Under the pieces are notes generated by a model. The model was given only the letters and a program-made list of their open reading frames with translations, was not told where the DNA came from and made no database searches. Positions 38,288 through 48,921 of a DNA stretch of 64,000 nucleotides are shown piece by piece. The stretch comes from JAEINY01 sp942490535 (GTDB taxonomy: Bacteria; Bacteroidota; Bacteroidia; Bacteroidales; Marinilabiliaceae), in contig CALNXQ010000008.1 of NCBI GenBank assembly GCA_942490535.1, positions 124,001 to 188,000 of the forward strand, written 5' to 3'. The position numbers and the translations under genes were made by a program. Positions within the stretch are counted from its first letter, which is position 1, and each line of letters opens with the position of its first letter.

Positions 38288-40183
38288 TCACCAACCTGGA
38301 TTTTGCGACAACCCATATCCTTTATTCACTTCTGATGGAGGAAAAGCAGACAAGTACCATTTGCTGTCAAAACTAGTCCACCATGCCCTTTTGGAGTTTG
38401 TCAGCTCAAATATTTCATAGGTGAATTCTGAGGGGCGTGGTCCTCTGGTTGCCGGGTCTTTATCCGACCAAGAATCCTCGATTCCATCGGCGCGATAAGT
38501 TCTAAGCCCGTGAAGTTTTTTAGAAAACAGATCGGCTCTTTTATTCCGGATCATATCAAACAATCTGACATCCTCAAGTCCAAGCTCGCAAGCTCGTTCT
38601 CGAAGAATTTCTTCCATCAGAACATTCTCATTATACATATCCTTTCCGGGGTTACATTCAACCAGACCTTTTAGGCCAACCCTTTTCCTTACGTCGTCAA
38701 CTTTATTAATGGCTTCACCAAAACGCCCGGCTTTCATAAGCACCTCTGCGTATGTGAGATACATCTCAGAAAGACGCAAATAGGGCCATAACGTCGGCTG
38801 GTTCTTTTGGGCACTAAAATCTAAAATATACTTATAATTAGCATAACCTGTTGCATACTGTCCGGCTTCCTGAGCAGGATTAGTCTTAGCCTCACGGCCA
38901 CCAATCCAAAGTTCAGCCTGACGCCCCTGGTATTCGGCACCATCAACCAAAATGGTTTCAAATAAACGAGGATCACGTTTCGTAAACATATCAGCTACAT
39001 GTTCAGGGGTATTCCAGTCAAAAGGGGTTCCATCGGCCATCGGGAACATTTCCACAAACTCCTGGGTTGGAGTAAATGCGCCATTCATACACGACTGTGG
39101 AAAATAATAGTTCCATTGCCAATTATTACTATATGTATACCGAACGCGGGTAGAAATCAGCATTTCAGGATTACTTCCCCCACTCCCTCTTGTAAAATAA
39201 GCCTTTCTGTAGGCCTGGCGATAGTCACTAACCGTATTGCCATTGGGCTGTACTAATTCATAAATACCCTTGCTATTCAATTCAGCAAAGAAATCCTCGC
39301 ACGCTTTTAAGCAGTCGTCCCAAACCTCTTGTTTGAAACCGCCATACCATACTTGCTTATTAGTTACCGCATCCTGGGGTGATTCACTACAATATGGCTC
39401 ATTGTCGTTAAACAAAGGACTGGCCGCAAACAACAATACTTTACATTTAAGCCCCATAGCAGCTGCCCGCGTAAAGCGGCCATCCCAGTTTGACATTTCA
39501 CTTTCAGCCAAAGCCCATGGTAAAACAGCTGCTGCTTCGTCTAATAAACCGGTTACAAATTTTACCGTCTGGTCTACGGTAGCACGTTCAAACTGATACG
39601 CGTTAGCATCGTTGCTAATTACTACCGCATGATCCAAGATTGGCAATCCTCCAAAATGACGAAATAAATCAAAGTAACGCGACGCAATAATTACCTTAGC
39701 TTCGGCCGTAAGGCGACTTTTTTCATCGTCATCCATATCCGGAACCCGATCTACATTTTCAATAAACACCCAGCCTTGACGGATTGCCTGCCAACACTCT
39801 TCTTTATTATAATTAAAACGAGTATCGCTACTATTTTCATTTCCGGCACTATAACTACCCGAATAATAATGTCTGTTTACCCCATCCCAACTCAAATGAC
39901 TGTGCCAACAATCCGAAAGGGTTTCAAACATTCCCATATTCATTTTATTGTCAATATCATTCCAATATACCGGTAATCCGTAATACAACTTGCTGTACGC
40001 GTTCCAAAGAAAACGCCGTGTATAATCAGCCTTGCTAAAAATGGTATCTTGTGTAACATCCACCCCCGGCTGTTTCTCCAGGAAACTATCACCTACTTCC
40101 AAATCATCCACACAAGAGGTTATTGCTAATACTCCCAATAGGAGTGAGGCAATAAATAATTTAATTTTTTTCATAATTTTCAT
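38288..40183 (-). CDS. SusD-like outer-membrane glycan-binding lipoprotein (pair 2)
   Basis: This 631-residue protein has a lipoprotein signal (GVLAITSCVDD). ATG codons at 40183 and 40174 are both possible starts. The RagB/SusD core shows KVIIASRYFDLFRHFGGLPI (about 165-185), WPYLRLSEMYLTYAEVLMKAGR and MEEILRERACELGLEDVRLFDMIR, and ends GLSQNPGW. It is longer than its pair 1 homologue and only distantly related to it, so the two pairs probably take different oligosaccharides. It lies 15 bp after the SusC gene of pair 2. Confidence 0.95.
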   Translation of the reverse strand: MKIMKKIKLFIASLLLGVLAITSCVDDLEVGDSFLEKQPGVDVTQDTIFSKADYTRRFLWNAYSKLYYGLPVYWNDIDNKMNMGMFETLSDCWHSHLSWDGVNRHYYSGSYSAGNENSSDTRFNYNKEECWQAIRQGWVFIENVDRVPDMDDDEKSRLTAEAKVIIASRYFDLFRHFGGLPILDHAVVISNDANAYQFERATVDQTVKFVTGLLDEAAAVLPWALAESEMSNWDGRFTRAAAMGLKCKVLLFAASPLFNDNEPYCSESPQDAVTNKQVWYGGFKQEVWDDCLKACEDFFAELNSKGIYELVQPNGNTVSDYRQAYRKAYFTRGSGGSNPEMLISTRVRYTYSNNWQWNYYFPQSCMNGAFTPTQEFVEMFPMADGTPFDWNTPEHVADMFTKRDPRLFETILVDGAEYQGRQAELWIGGREAKTNPAQEAGQYATGYANYKYILDFSAQKNQPTLWPYLRLSEMYLTYAEVLMKAGRFGEAINKVDDVRKRVGLKGLVECNPGKDMYNENVLMEEILRERACELGLEDVRLFDMIRNKRADLFSKKLHGLRTYRADGIEDSWSDKDPATRGPRPSEFTYEIFELTNSKRAWWTSFDSKWYLSAFPPSEVNKGYGLSQNPGW

Positions 40184-40198
40184 CTTACCAGGTTAGAA

Positions 40199-43100
40199 TT
40201 AAAAACTAACTTTCATCCCAATATTATACACCCGCGTTAATGGATAAGCCGGTCTGTCACTGGTACGTGATTCAGGGTCTCCTAACTCGAATTTCGAAAA
40301 TGTCAACAGGTTATAGCCATTCATGTAAATACGGCAATTGTCAACTCCTACACTTTTCAAAAATGGGAATTTTAAATTATAACCAATCTCGATATTCTTC
40401 AATCTTAAGTAATTAGAATTCACAAGAAATAAATCAGAACTCGCGTAGTTATTGGTTTTATGAGCTAAGGTAGCCCTGGGTAATTTCGCCGAAGAGGCTG
40501 TTTCAGGAGTCCAACGTTGCTCATATTGATACAGCAACAACCCCTTCGTATTGGTATCACCCATTGGTACCCGGAATGTTTCCTGTAAAAGTCGGCTTAC
40601 ATTAAAACCTCCAGTCCATTGCATACTGAAATCCAGATTTTTCCATTTAAATCCGGGACTAATACCCAATATATATTCCGGTATATCTGTATAACCTGAT
40701 TTGGTAACATCATCCGAATCGATCACCCCATCCTTGTTTAAATCGACATAAACACAATCACCCGGCTCCAATCCACCAGCATGTTCAGCAATATCGGTAC
40801 CATATTGAGCCTTATACCGTTCATTGGCTGTTTCATCATAGAATCCCCAGAATTTACGGATAATAAACGATCCAATAGGCCGCCCTGTCTGCCACATGTA
40901 ATCTTCATTTGGCTTAGCTTCACCTTTTTCAATAATTTTATTACGTGCAAACGACAAATTACCGTTAATCCAGTAACTAAAATCACTATTAACCTTATCG
41001 TTCCATTTCACAGACACTTCATACCCGTGATTATCTACAATACCCAAATTTAGAACCGGTAACGAAATACCCACAACATCCGGTACAGTTTGGGAATTCC
41101 AGAGGATATCTTCCCGATGCTCCTTAAATATATCAACCGATATTTTAAGCCTTTCCCGTAAGAAAGCCAAATCCACCCCGTAATTCTGTTTATGAGCCTT
41201 TTCCCAGGTTACCAAAGGATTAGATTTCGCACTTTCATAAGCTCCTGGCTGATCAGAACCTACATTGGTTCCAAAATTATAACCACTACCACCTATTACA
41301 TATGCGTCAGGCAGGTACAAAAAGCGTCTTGGATGACCATCCTTATAAAACTTATCATTCCCCACAACACCATAGGAGGCTCTCAATTTTAGATAATTAA
41401 CCACCCCTTTTATATTCTCCATGAAACTCTCTTCGGATACAATCCAGCCTAATGAGCCGGCAGGAAAAAAGCCATAACGTTTTCCGGAAGCAAAATTCTC
41501 TGAACCATTATACCCCAGATTAAACTCTGCCATGTACCTGGTTTTATAATCATAAGTAACACGACCAACCAATCCTACATAGCCCGATGGAATATCACTG
41601 AAAAAATGTGGATAGTAAGTCTTAGATTGGTTATACAACGCCAACGCACCTACGTTATGATTTCCAAAAGAACGGCTATAATTTAAACTGGCTTCCGCAT
41701 ACCAGTTTCGCCCTTGTTCATACCCTTCGCTATATCCCAGTTCGCCATTATCACCTGATTTCCGGTACTCTATGCCATTCTCTTTTTTAACAGGTGTATA
41801 AGACGCCAAAGATGAAGCTCGTTCTTTAACCTGGGTATAACTACTGTTATATGAACCTTTAACTTTAAAATACAAACCTTTAGTTACAAAATCAAGCTGC
41901 TGTTTTAATACCATGTCCACACTCAATGAATTGACATTCCGCTTTTTGTAACCTTTGCCATAATAGGTATACAAACCATCGACTCCGGGATCAGGGATAT
42001 CATCTTTATTTGTTACCACCCTTTTCCCATCAATAATACCAGCCCCGCCAAATGGGGTTGCCCAATAGAGTTGTCGAAAAAGCTGGTTCTGATCTTCGTT
42101 GGAAATAGGTGTTGTACGGTTTGAGGTATTTCCTCCTAAATTAACAGAGAGTAATGTTGATCTAGTCAGGTCAAAATCCAGATTAGCACGATAATTATAC
42201 CGTTTGTAATCGAAGTTGAAATCATAGCCTACATCAAAGGTTTTAAACAACCCCTCCTGAGTATAGGCCCCCAGAGAAACAAAGTAACGTACTTTTTCAC
42301 CCCCACCGGAAATATTGATATTATGCTGCGATTGTTTGGCACCATCTTTTAATAAATAATCCATCCAATCCATATCCGGATATAAAACGGGATCAGAATG
42401 GGTACGAAACGCCTCTAATACGTCAGGTTGAAACTTATAGGCTGAAGGATCAGCCCTATCATTTGCCTGCGCTTCATTATAGAAACTGGCATATTGATAA
42501 CTATTAGCGAATTCCAGCAACTTTGTAGGTGTTTGAACACCCATGGAAGTAGAAACACTGATTTTTGCTTTCCCTTCCTGACCACGCTTTGTCGTAATAA
42601 TAATAACACCATTGGCTCCCCGTACACCAAATACAGCAGTTGCCGACGCATCTTTCAAAACAGTAATACTCTCTATTTCGTTAGGATCAATATCATTAAA
42701 ATCGCGCTCTACTCCATCCACCTGGATCAATGGATCTGTACCATTTAATGTGGCTATTCCCCTGATATAAATATCAGCTGCATCCACACCTGGTTCTCCG
42801 GAAAACTGAACGGAAGATAACCCGGTAATTGATCCTGACAGGGCATTGGCTACCGAACCGGTTGGTGTCTTCAACAAATCGTCACCAGAAACAGAACCTA
42901 CTGCTCCCGTAATCGTCATCTTTTTTTGTGAACCATAGGCGATTGCCACCACTTCGGTCAATTGCGTGACTTCATCTTCCATGACAATATTAATGGTCGA
43001 TCGACCTTGAACAGGAATTTCCTGATTAACCATCCCAATAAAGGAGATGACAAGAATATCAGATTCTGCATTTGGAACTTGCAACTCATAGATTCCATCA

Positions 43101-43402
43101 ATATCGGATATCGTTCCTATACCGACTGTCCCTTTAACCATAATAGTTACACCAGGCAACGGTTCGTTGTCTTTATCAGTAATTTTTCCTTTAACCACTT
43201 TTTTTTGCTGAAGAATCATTTCATCAGCAAACTTTTCATTGCGTGTAATTACAGAATTAGCTGCATCACTTTCACTTAAAGTGTCACTTGCTCTCGCAGA
43301 AAACATGATTGCTAAGACAAAAGCTACTAAGAATCCAAGCCTCAACATGCTTCTTGCCGTATTTCCAGGAGGGAAACATTTCTTTTCAGATTTTTCTTTC
43401 AT
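40199..43402 (-). CDS. SusC-like TonB-dependent oligosaccharide transporter (pair 2)
   Basis: This 1067-residue protein has an N-terminal signal region with a hydrophobic stretch (about 20-40) and a short acidic TonB-box region. A carboxypeptidase-regulatory-like domain follows (KGKITDKDNEPLPGVTIMVK), then a plug with YIRGIATLNGTDPLIQVDGV and LKDASATAVFGVRGANGVII, and a barrel ending YPLTRVYNIGMKVSF. It has the canonical SusC signatures, unlike pair 1. It is the first transport gene of the minus arm, 85 bp after GH16, and works with the SusD-like protein directly downstream. Confidence 0.96.
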   Translation of the reverse strand: MKEKSEKKCFPPGNTARSMLRLGFLVAFVLAIMFSARASDTLSESDAANSVITRNEKFADEMILQQKKVVKGKITDKDNEPLPGVTIMVKGTVGIGTISDIDGIYELQVPNAESDILVISFIGMVNQEIPVQGRSTINIVMEDEVTQLTEVVAIAYGSQKKMTITGAVGSVSGDDLLKTPTGSVANALSGSITGLSSVQFSGEPGVDAADIYIRGIATLNGTDPLIQVDGVERDFNDIDPNEIESITVLKDASATAVFGVRGANGVIIITTKRGQEGKAKISVSTSMGVQTPTKLLEFANSYQYASFYNEAQANDRADPSAYKFQPDVLEAFRTHSDPVLYPDMDWMDYLLKDGAKQSQHNINISGGGEKVRYFVSLGAYTQEGLFKTFDVGYDFNFDYKRYNYRANLDFDLTRSTLLSVNLGGNTSNRTTPISNEDQNQLFRQLYWATPFGGAGIIDGKRVVTNKDDIPDPGVDGLYTYYGKGYKKRNVNSLSVDMVLKQQLDFVTKGLYFKVKGSYNSSYTQVKERASSLASYTPVKKENGIEYRKSGDNGELGYSEGYEQGRNWYAEASLNYSRSFGNHNVGALALYNQSKTYYPHFFSDIPSGYVGLVGRVTYDYKTRYMAEFNLGYNGSENFASGKRYGFFPAGSLGWIVSEESFMENIKGVVNYLKLRASYGVVGNDKFYKDGHPRRFLYLPDAYVIGGSGYNFGTNVGSDQPGAYESAKSNPLVTWEKAHKQNYGVDLAFLRERLKISVDIFKEHREDILWNSQTVPDVVGISLPVLNLGIVDNHGYEVSVKWNDKVNSDFSYWINGNLSFARNKIIEKGEAKPNEDYMWQTGRPIGSFIIRKFWGFYDETANERYKAQYGTDIAEHAGGLEPGDCVYVDLNKDGVIDSDDVTKSGYTDIPEYILGISPGFKWKNLDFSMQWTGGFNVSRLLQETFRVPMGDTNTKGLLLYQYEQRWTPETASSAKLPRATLAHKTNNYASSDLFLVNSNYLRLKNIEIGYNLKFPFLKSVGVDNCRIYMNGYNLLTFSKFELGDPESRTSDRPAYPLTRVYNIGMKVSF

Positions 43403-43487
43403 AAATTCAAAAATTAAACACTAACTAGTTCATTCAGGGTTTTTTACATTATTCAACAGGCACAAATAGACAAAAAGAGTGGTACAA

Positions 43488-44411
43488 TTAACGGTATACC
43501 CTTACATAATCAACTTCAAATGTGATTGGGAATTCACTTTCAGAAGGCTGGCCTCCATTTGCACCAATAGCAAGATTCAATAATATATAAAACTTGTGAT
43601 TGCCAACAAAAGGATTCCTCTTGTCAGGATTAACAGTCTTACTTAAATCAACATCATTAAGTAATTCTCCATCAAGAAATAATAAAATACTATTCTCATC
43701 CCACTTCATCGACCAAACATGAAACTTCTCAGCCCATTCAGGATCTTTGGCCATAAAATATGTGATGGGTGTTTTAAATCCATCCCATGCAGCCACATAA
43801 CGTTTAGGTGTTGCCCATGCTGCATTAGCCAAAATATGCGGAATATCATCAACCCTATAAAATTCCATCATATCAATTTCGCCGTTATGCGGCCATTCTC
43901 CCTCAGTTCCTAATAACCAAATTGCCGGCCAGGCACCTTTTGTAATATCAATTTTAGCCCTCACTTCATAATATCCACCAGCAGGCCATTCTTGAAGCCC
44001 CCGAGTTATTAAACAAGCAGAGGAGTAATTTGCCTTTTGACGCTTTTGCCTCCAATCCGAACTATTAGGATCATAACTCGGATTTTCTATAATATCATTC
44101 CTACCCTCAATTATTAAGATCCCATTCCGGCAAAAAGCATTATTGGATTGATACCATTGTAATTCTTCATTTCTGACAAAACCATATTCACAATTCCAAT
44201 TATCGGAATCGGGTTTTCCGATCTTATCAAACTCATCATGCCATACCAAACTCATCCCCTCCTTTTGATTTGGTACATTTTGATGCTCATGCGAATTTTT
44301 ATCCTGGGCATCACTAATTTCAAAATTAACCGCCCACACCATTAACATTACAACAAATGAACGGTAAAAAAAACAACATAAAGAAATAACAACTTTCAAA
44401 ATCAGATTCAT
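43488..44411 (-). CDS. GH16 endo-beta-glycanase, candidate endo-beta-1,3-galactanase or laminarinase type
   Basis: This 307-residue secreted protein has an N-terminal hydrophobic region (about 5-35) and a GH16 jelly roll with WHDEFDKIGKPDSDNWNCEY and FVRNEELQWYQSNN. GYYEVRAKIDITKGAWPAIW is present, and the catalytic ExDxxE is in GEIDMMEF (about 177-184: nucleophile Glu, helper Asp, acid/base Glu). The ExDxxE form is that of the laminarinase-like branch, which also contains endo-beta-1,3-galactanases of arabinogalactan loci. Context with a galactanase-like GH43 favours the latter. It is the first gene of the minus arm and would start depolymerisation outside the cell. Confidence 0.92.
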   Translation of the reverse strand: MNLILKVVISLCCFFYRSFVVMLMVWAVNFEISDAQDKNSHEHQNVPNQKEGMSLVWHDEFDKIGKPDSDNWNCEYGFVRNEELQWYQSNNAFCRNGILIIEGRNDIIENPSYDPNSSDWRQKRQKANYSSACLITRGLQEWPAGGYYEVRAKIDITKGAWPAIWLLGTEGEWPHNGEIDMMEFYRVDDIPHILANAAWATPKRYVAAWDGFKTPITYFMAKDPEWAEKFHVWSMKWDENSILLFLDGELLNDVDLSKTVNPDKRNPFVGNHKFYILLNLAIGANGGQPSESEFPITFEVDYVRVYR

Positions 44412-44500
44412 ATTTTATGGATTTAACACTGCTTACGTTATCTCTTGATTTATTTCAAATAAGATAACAATGCAAAAATGATGTTTTGACTAAACATTGG

Positions 44501-44532
44501 CTTGAACGAATTCGACAACGACTTGAACAAAT
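44501..44532. promoter_or_regulatory. Direct repeats, candidate operator of the hybrid regulator
   Basis: CTTGAACGAAT at 44501 and CTTGAACAAAT at 44522 are direct repeats exactly 21 bp apart, two helical turns, as AraC-type dimers often require. They lie about 90-120 bp upstream of the GH16 start. A related motif, CTCGAACCTAATCGA, occurs upstream of the plus-arm GH43 at 48922. Binding is inferred. Confidence 0.45.
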
Positions 44533-44728
44533 CTTAAAAAAATGTAATTTTTTCTAAAATTCTTACCATTTTCTCAACAATGACCTATGCAAGAGGCTAC
44601 TTTAGTAAATCAAGAACATATTGACTAATCATTGATTTAATGCCACTTGCCACTTCAAAACAAGCTAAATCAAACCATCTTAATGGATACGAAGAAATGG
44701 TGCTTTTTTAAAAAAAAGAATGAATAAT

Positions 44729-44736
44729 TAACTTTG
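44729..44736 (+). promoter_or_regulatory. Candidate -7 box of the hybrid regulator gene
   Basis: TAACTTTG fits TAnnTTTG and lies 30 nt before the ATG at 44766, giving a leader of roughly 20 nt. No clear -33 TTTG is seen in the T/A tract upstream. Confidence 0.35.
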
Positions 44737-44765
44737 AAGCAAAGAAATCAGCAACAAAATCAGAC

Positions 44766-47700
44766 ATGCGTATCAATCCAATTCTATTCTTCATTATCTT
44801 ATTCCATTTCTTTCATGGAGCTTCTGCTCAAAATGCTTTAAATTTCATTCACTTTGGAATGGAAGAAGGCTTTTCAAATAGCCGTGCTAATGCTATCATA
44901 CAAGATAGAAAAGGATTTATCTGGGTAGGCACATGGAATGGCCTCAATCGTTACGATGGCTATGAATGTCTCACTTTTCAACCTGAATTTCAAGACACAA
45001 ACACTATCTCCAATAAAGAGATAATCGAACTAATGGAAGACTCCGAAGGAAATATATGGATTGCTACTTCTAATGGACTTAATTGTATGAATCCCAAATC
45101 CGGAAAGCTAAAAACCTACAAATTCCAAAACAGAATTCTATCACTTTGCGAAGACAGTAAGCATAACATTTGGATTGGCACATGGAGTGGCGGCTTACAT
45201 AAGTTAACACCATCAACGGGAGAAATCAAACATTATCTTGACTATGATTACATTAGTGATATCTATTTGGATTCTAGACAAATACTTTGGGTAGGAACTT
45301 ACAACGGGCTGGTTAGATTCAATACAGAGAACTCTGAATTTGAGCGCTTTATAAAATTACCAAATAAAAACTCCATATGCAATTCTACAATAACCAATAT
45401 TACAGAATCAGCAGATGGAAACCTTTGGGTAGGAACCTGGGGTGGTGGTTTAGATAGAATTAATATTTCTGAAAATGGCTCTCAACTTTACTTTACCAAT
45501 TTTCATTCAATGGATAGTGAAACATCCATTTGCGACAATGTAATAACAAAACTATGTTACGACCAATTCAATAACCTTTGGATTGGCACATGGAACAATG
45601 GCCTCTGCCGGCTTACTGAAGACCAACAAATGAAAACATCATCTGAAGCCAAGTTCACCTTCTATCAAGAAAAAACAGATAATACATCAGGTATAATGGG
45701 CAAACGGATTTCCGCTCTATTGGTCGATAAAACAGGAGTACTATGGGTTGGAGGATCCAAAATTGCCTGTACTTCTGTTATTGAAACAGGAATCCATAGT
45801 TATCAATTGCCCCTAGATAAACTATCCCCAAATATTAAGCCCACCAAGAGCACGCTGGCAGTCTACAAAGATCAAATCTGGATCTCCAGTGACTACTATA
45901 TTTTTCAGTATGAATTAAAAAATAATCTATACAAACTAAGAAAAATATATAACAAACCTAATTATCAAATAAGCAGTTTACAGGCCTATAGTGGACAAAT
46001 CCTAAGTCTGGCATCGAATTCAGAGGGTTTATGGGTAGGGACAGATGATGCTGGCCTCCTATTTTATCCATTTACAAAAGACTTACTATTGGACATCAAG
46101 AACTCAACCCAGTTCTACCAACAATCCCAAACGCCAATACCAGGAAATAAAATTACCAGCCTACTCATTTCCGAGAACTATAATGACGTAATCTGGTTAG
46201 GGACAATGCAAAGTGGTTTTGCAAAACTTATAAAAACCAAACAAAAAACCTATCTATCAGAAATATACTACGCAGGCAAAGAAAACAATAATTGCACAGA
46301 CAATAATATCAGATGCATTTTCGAAGATAAAAATGGTTTAATATGGATAGGAACGCAAAATGGACTAAATTGCTTTGATCCTTTTAATAAAACCTTTGAA
46401 AAGTTTTATTCTTCTTCTGATTCCACTTCATTAAATGATAATATCATCAATACAATTACAGAAGATTCCTTTGGAAACATATGGATTGGCACAAATTCAG
46501 GACTTAATAGAATTATGAAGATATTTAATCAAAAAGGCATTAGAGAAATTATTATTAAAGGCTATCCAGAAATTAAATACATCAAAAACGAAATTGTAAC
46601 CAATATCATCGAAGACCAGTCGCACAACTTATGGATAAGAACTTACAAAGGATTTCTAAAATTCAATATACTCAAAGAAAGTGTTTTGGGAGAATATTTT
46701 TCAAAAGATTTTGAAAACACACACTTAGATCGAAATTCCACCTTACTTACTCAGAAAAATGAAATCATTTTAGCTCATCTCACTAATTTTTTAACGTTTA
46801 ACCCTGATAGCGTAAATAAAAAATCAATTCCGCCAAATGTTACAATTACTGATTTCAAAATATTTAATGAAAGTATAAGTAATTTACGACTCATCAATAA
46901 GTACACGGATAATCAATTACTCATTCCTTATGCACAAAAGATTAATATATCATACAAAGAGAAAATGTTAACTTTTGTATTTTCCGCAATGGATTATAAA
47001 AATCCGAAAAAAAATGAATATTCATACAAATTAGAAGGATTTGATAAACAATGGAATAATATTGGGTTCAGAAATTATGCCACGTATACAAACCTCCCAG
47101 ATGGCAAGTATACTTTTAAAATTAAAGCTAAAAATAGCGATGGCTTTTGGAGTCAGAAAGAGACACTGCTGAATATAATTATTCCGCCTCCGTTTTGGAA
47201 AACAACATGGGCATATATTATCTATGTTCTAATTAGTATCGGGATTATTTACTTCTTTAATCAATTTACCATAATTAAAGAAAAAGAAAAAAACAAACTA
47301 AAATTTGAAAAACTTAAAACAGAAGAAATAACCCGACTAAATGAAATGAAATCTAACTTTTTCACCGACATGACTCATGAACTAAAAACACCACTTACAC
47401 TTATTCTAGGCCCAGCTCATGAACTTTTTGTAGATAAAAGCCTCAACGCTCATGCAAGGAAAGAGGCAGATTTGATAAAAAGGAGTGCTCATAAACTTCT
47501 TCGATTAGTTAACCAGTTAATGGAATTTAAAAAAATTGAAACAGGAATAGCAGAGGAACTACATTTTCAACAACAAGATATAAATTTGATATTGCAAGAG
47601 ATTTACAATTTCTTTAAATCCACAGCTGACTCAAGAGAAATCCGTTTTGAGATACATCTCCTTCAAAAAAACTTAGTTGCATTTGTTGATCCGGACAAAA

Positions 47701-48917
47701 TCGAAAAAGTCATATTTAATCTAGTCTCAAACGCTTTCAAGTATTCAAAAGATAATGGTGTCATTTCAATTTTCTGTGATTTCCAAGCCAATGAAAAAGG
47801 AGAAAAAATAGTAATTATAAAAGTTAAAGATCAAGGGATTGGAATTGCCGAAGAACACAAAAACAAAATATTTGACCGATTCTATCAAGTTAATCAAATT
47901 AGAACACAAAGTACGGGAGGTATTGGCTTATTTCTGGCCAAAGCCTTAGTAGAACAACATAGCGGCTCATTAACAGTTGAAAGTAAACTTGGAGAAGGGA
48001 GTTGTTTTCAAATAACCCTACCCTTTAATCCTGATATCAATAAGGATCAAAACTTTATCAAAACAACAACAGACAATTCAAAACAAGATGATTACATCAA
48101 CGAAATCTCAGAAATACCTGAATTAACAAAAAACCGCCCCTCTGATTCAGAGGACATTGACAAACCCCTTATTTTAATTGTAGAAGATGATGCCGACTTA
48201 AATGAATTTATCGTAAGAGGCTTATCCTCAGAATACAAAACTATAAGCGCCTATAATGGAAAAGAAGCCCTTCATATGGCCCATGAACAGATTCCAGACC
48301 TTATATTAACTGACATAATGATGCCCGAAATGGATGGTTTAGACTTTTGTCAATCCATTCGTAAAAATCAAAACACTTCACATATACCAATCATTATCCT
48401 TACGGCAAAAACGATGGAAGAAGATGAAATGACAGGACTAAAATTTGGAGCGGTAGATTATATTTTTAAACCTTTTAATTTGGTAAGTGTAAAACTTAAA
48501 ATTAATAACATTTTATCTAATTTGAATAAACTAAATGATAAACTTAGGACTGAACGCATACTTGAACCTGAAAAAATTGAACTTCACTCATTAGATGAAT
48601 TATTCCTAAAAAATGCTGTTGATTCGATTAATCAAAATCTGGATAACCCTAAATTCGATGTTGATGCTTTCAGTGAAACCCTAAAAATGAGCTCAAATCA
48701 GGTCTACAGAAAAATAAAAGCATTAACTGGTCAAACAGCAAAAGAATTTATCAGAAACCAAAGATTAAAAATAGCCGCTACACTTTTAATCCAACGAAAA
48801 AGAACTATTTCAGAAATTATATATATGGTCGGCTTTACAAGTCCTTCATATTTTACCCGTTGTTTCAAAAACTATTTTGGGTGTACGCCTAAAGAATATA
48901 TGGAAAGAAACTCATAA
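44766..48917 (+). CDS. Hybrid two-component system regulator (HTCS) of the PUL
   Basis: This 1383-residue single-polypeptide sensor-regulator has a signal peptide (1-21). Two seven-bladed Reg_prop propellers follow (about 30-720, IWIGTxxGLxRxD repeats), then a Y_Y_Y domain (about 735-810) and a transmembrane helix (about 815-835). The HisKA domain has the phospho-His in FFTDMTHELKTPLTLIL (about 870), HATPase has NLVSNAFKYSK and VKDQGIGI, and the receiver domain has the acceptor Asp in DLILTDIMMPEMDG (about 1182). A C-terminal AraC helix-turn-helix (about 1280-1383; GFTSPSYFTRCFKNYFGCTPKEY) completes it. HTCS proteins bind an oligosaccharide in the periplasm and activate the adjacent PUL. It stands between the two arms, heading the plus arm. 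Confidence 0.97.
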   Translation: MRINPILFFIILFHFFHGASAQNALNFIHFGMEEGFSNSRANAIIQDRKGFIWVGTWNGLNRYDGYECLTFQPEFQDTNTISNKEIIELMEDSEGNIWIATSNGLNCMNPKSGKLKTYKFQNRILSLCEDSKHNIWIGTWSGGLHKLTPSTGEIKHYLDYDYISDIYLDSRQILWVGTYNGLVRFNTENSEFERFIKLPNKNSICNSTITNITESADGNLWVGTWGGGLDRINISENGSQLYFTNFHSMDSETSICDNVITKLCYDQFNNLWIGTWNNGLCRLTEDQQMKTSSEAKFTFYQEKTDNTSGIMGKRISALLVDKTGVLWVGGSKIACTSVIETGIHSYQLPLDKLSPNIKPTKSTLAVYKDQIWISSDYYIFQYELKNNLYKLRKIYNKPNYQISSLQAYSGQILSLASNSEGLWVGTDDAGLLFYPFTKDLLLDIKNSTQFYQQSQTPIPGNKITSLLISENYNDVIWLGTMQSGFAKLIKTKQKTYLSEIYYAGKENNNCTDNNIRCIFEDKNGLIWIGTQNGLNCFDPFNKTFEKFYSSSDSTSLNDNIINTITEDSFGNIWIGTNSGLNRIMKIFNQKGIREIIIKGYPEIKYIKNEIVTNIIEDQSHNLWIRTYKGFLKFNILKESVLGEYFSKDFENTHLDRNSTLLTQKNEIILAHLTNFLTFNPDSVNKKSIPPNVTITDFKIFNESISNLRLINKYTDNQLLIPYAQKINISYKEKMLTFVFSAMDYKNPKKNEYSYKLEGFDKQWNNIGFRNYATYTNLPDGKYTFKIKAKNSDGFWSQKETLLNIIIPPPFWKTTWAYIIYVLISIGIIYFFNQFTIIKEKEKNKLKFEKLKTEEITRLNEMKSNFFTDMTHELKTPLTLILGPAHELFVDKSLNAHARKEADLIKRSAHKLLRLVNQLMEFKKIETGIAEELHFQQQDINLILQEIYNFFKSTADSREIRFEIHLLQKNLVAFVDPDKIEKVIFNLVSNAFKYSKDNGVISIFCDFQANEKGEKIVIIKVKDQGIGIAEEHKNKIFDRFYQVNQIRTQSTGGIGLFLAKALVEQHSGSLTVESKLGEGSCFQITLPFNPDINKDQNFIKTTTDNSKQDDYINEISEIPELTKNRPSDSEDIDKPLILIVEDDADLNEFIVRGLSSEYKTISAYNGKEALHMAHEQIPDLILTDIMMPEMDGLDFCQSIRKNQNTSHIPIIILTAKTMEEDEMTGLKFGAVDYIFKPFNLVSVKLKINNILSNLNKLNDKLRTERILEPEKIELHSLDELFLKNAVDSINQNLDNPKFDVDAFSETLKMSSNQVYRKIKALTGQTAKEFIRNQRLKIAATLLIQRKRTISEIIYMVGFTSPSYFTRCFKNYFGCTPKEYMERNS

Positions 48918-48921
48918 TCTT

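Larger units (their letters stand above)
44412..44765. other. Divergent control region of the PUL
   Basis: This 354-bp gap separates the two PUL arms, transcribed away from each other, and carries no gene. It holds a pair of direct repeats (44501-44530), a -7-like promoter box for the regulator gene (44729-44736) and A/T-rich tracts around 44530-44570. It is where the hybrid regulator would be expected to bind for the minus arm. Confidence 0.6.
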
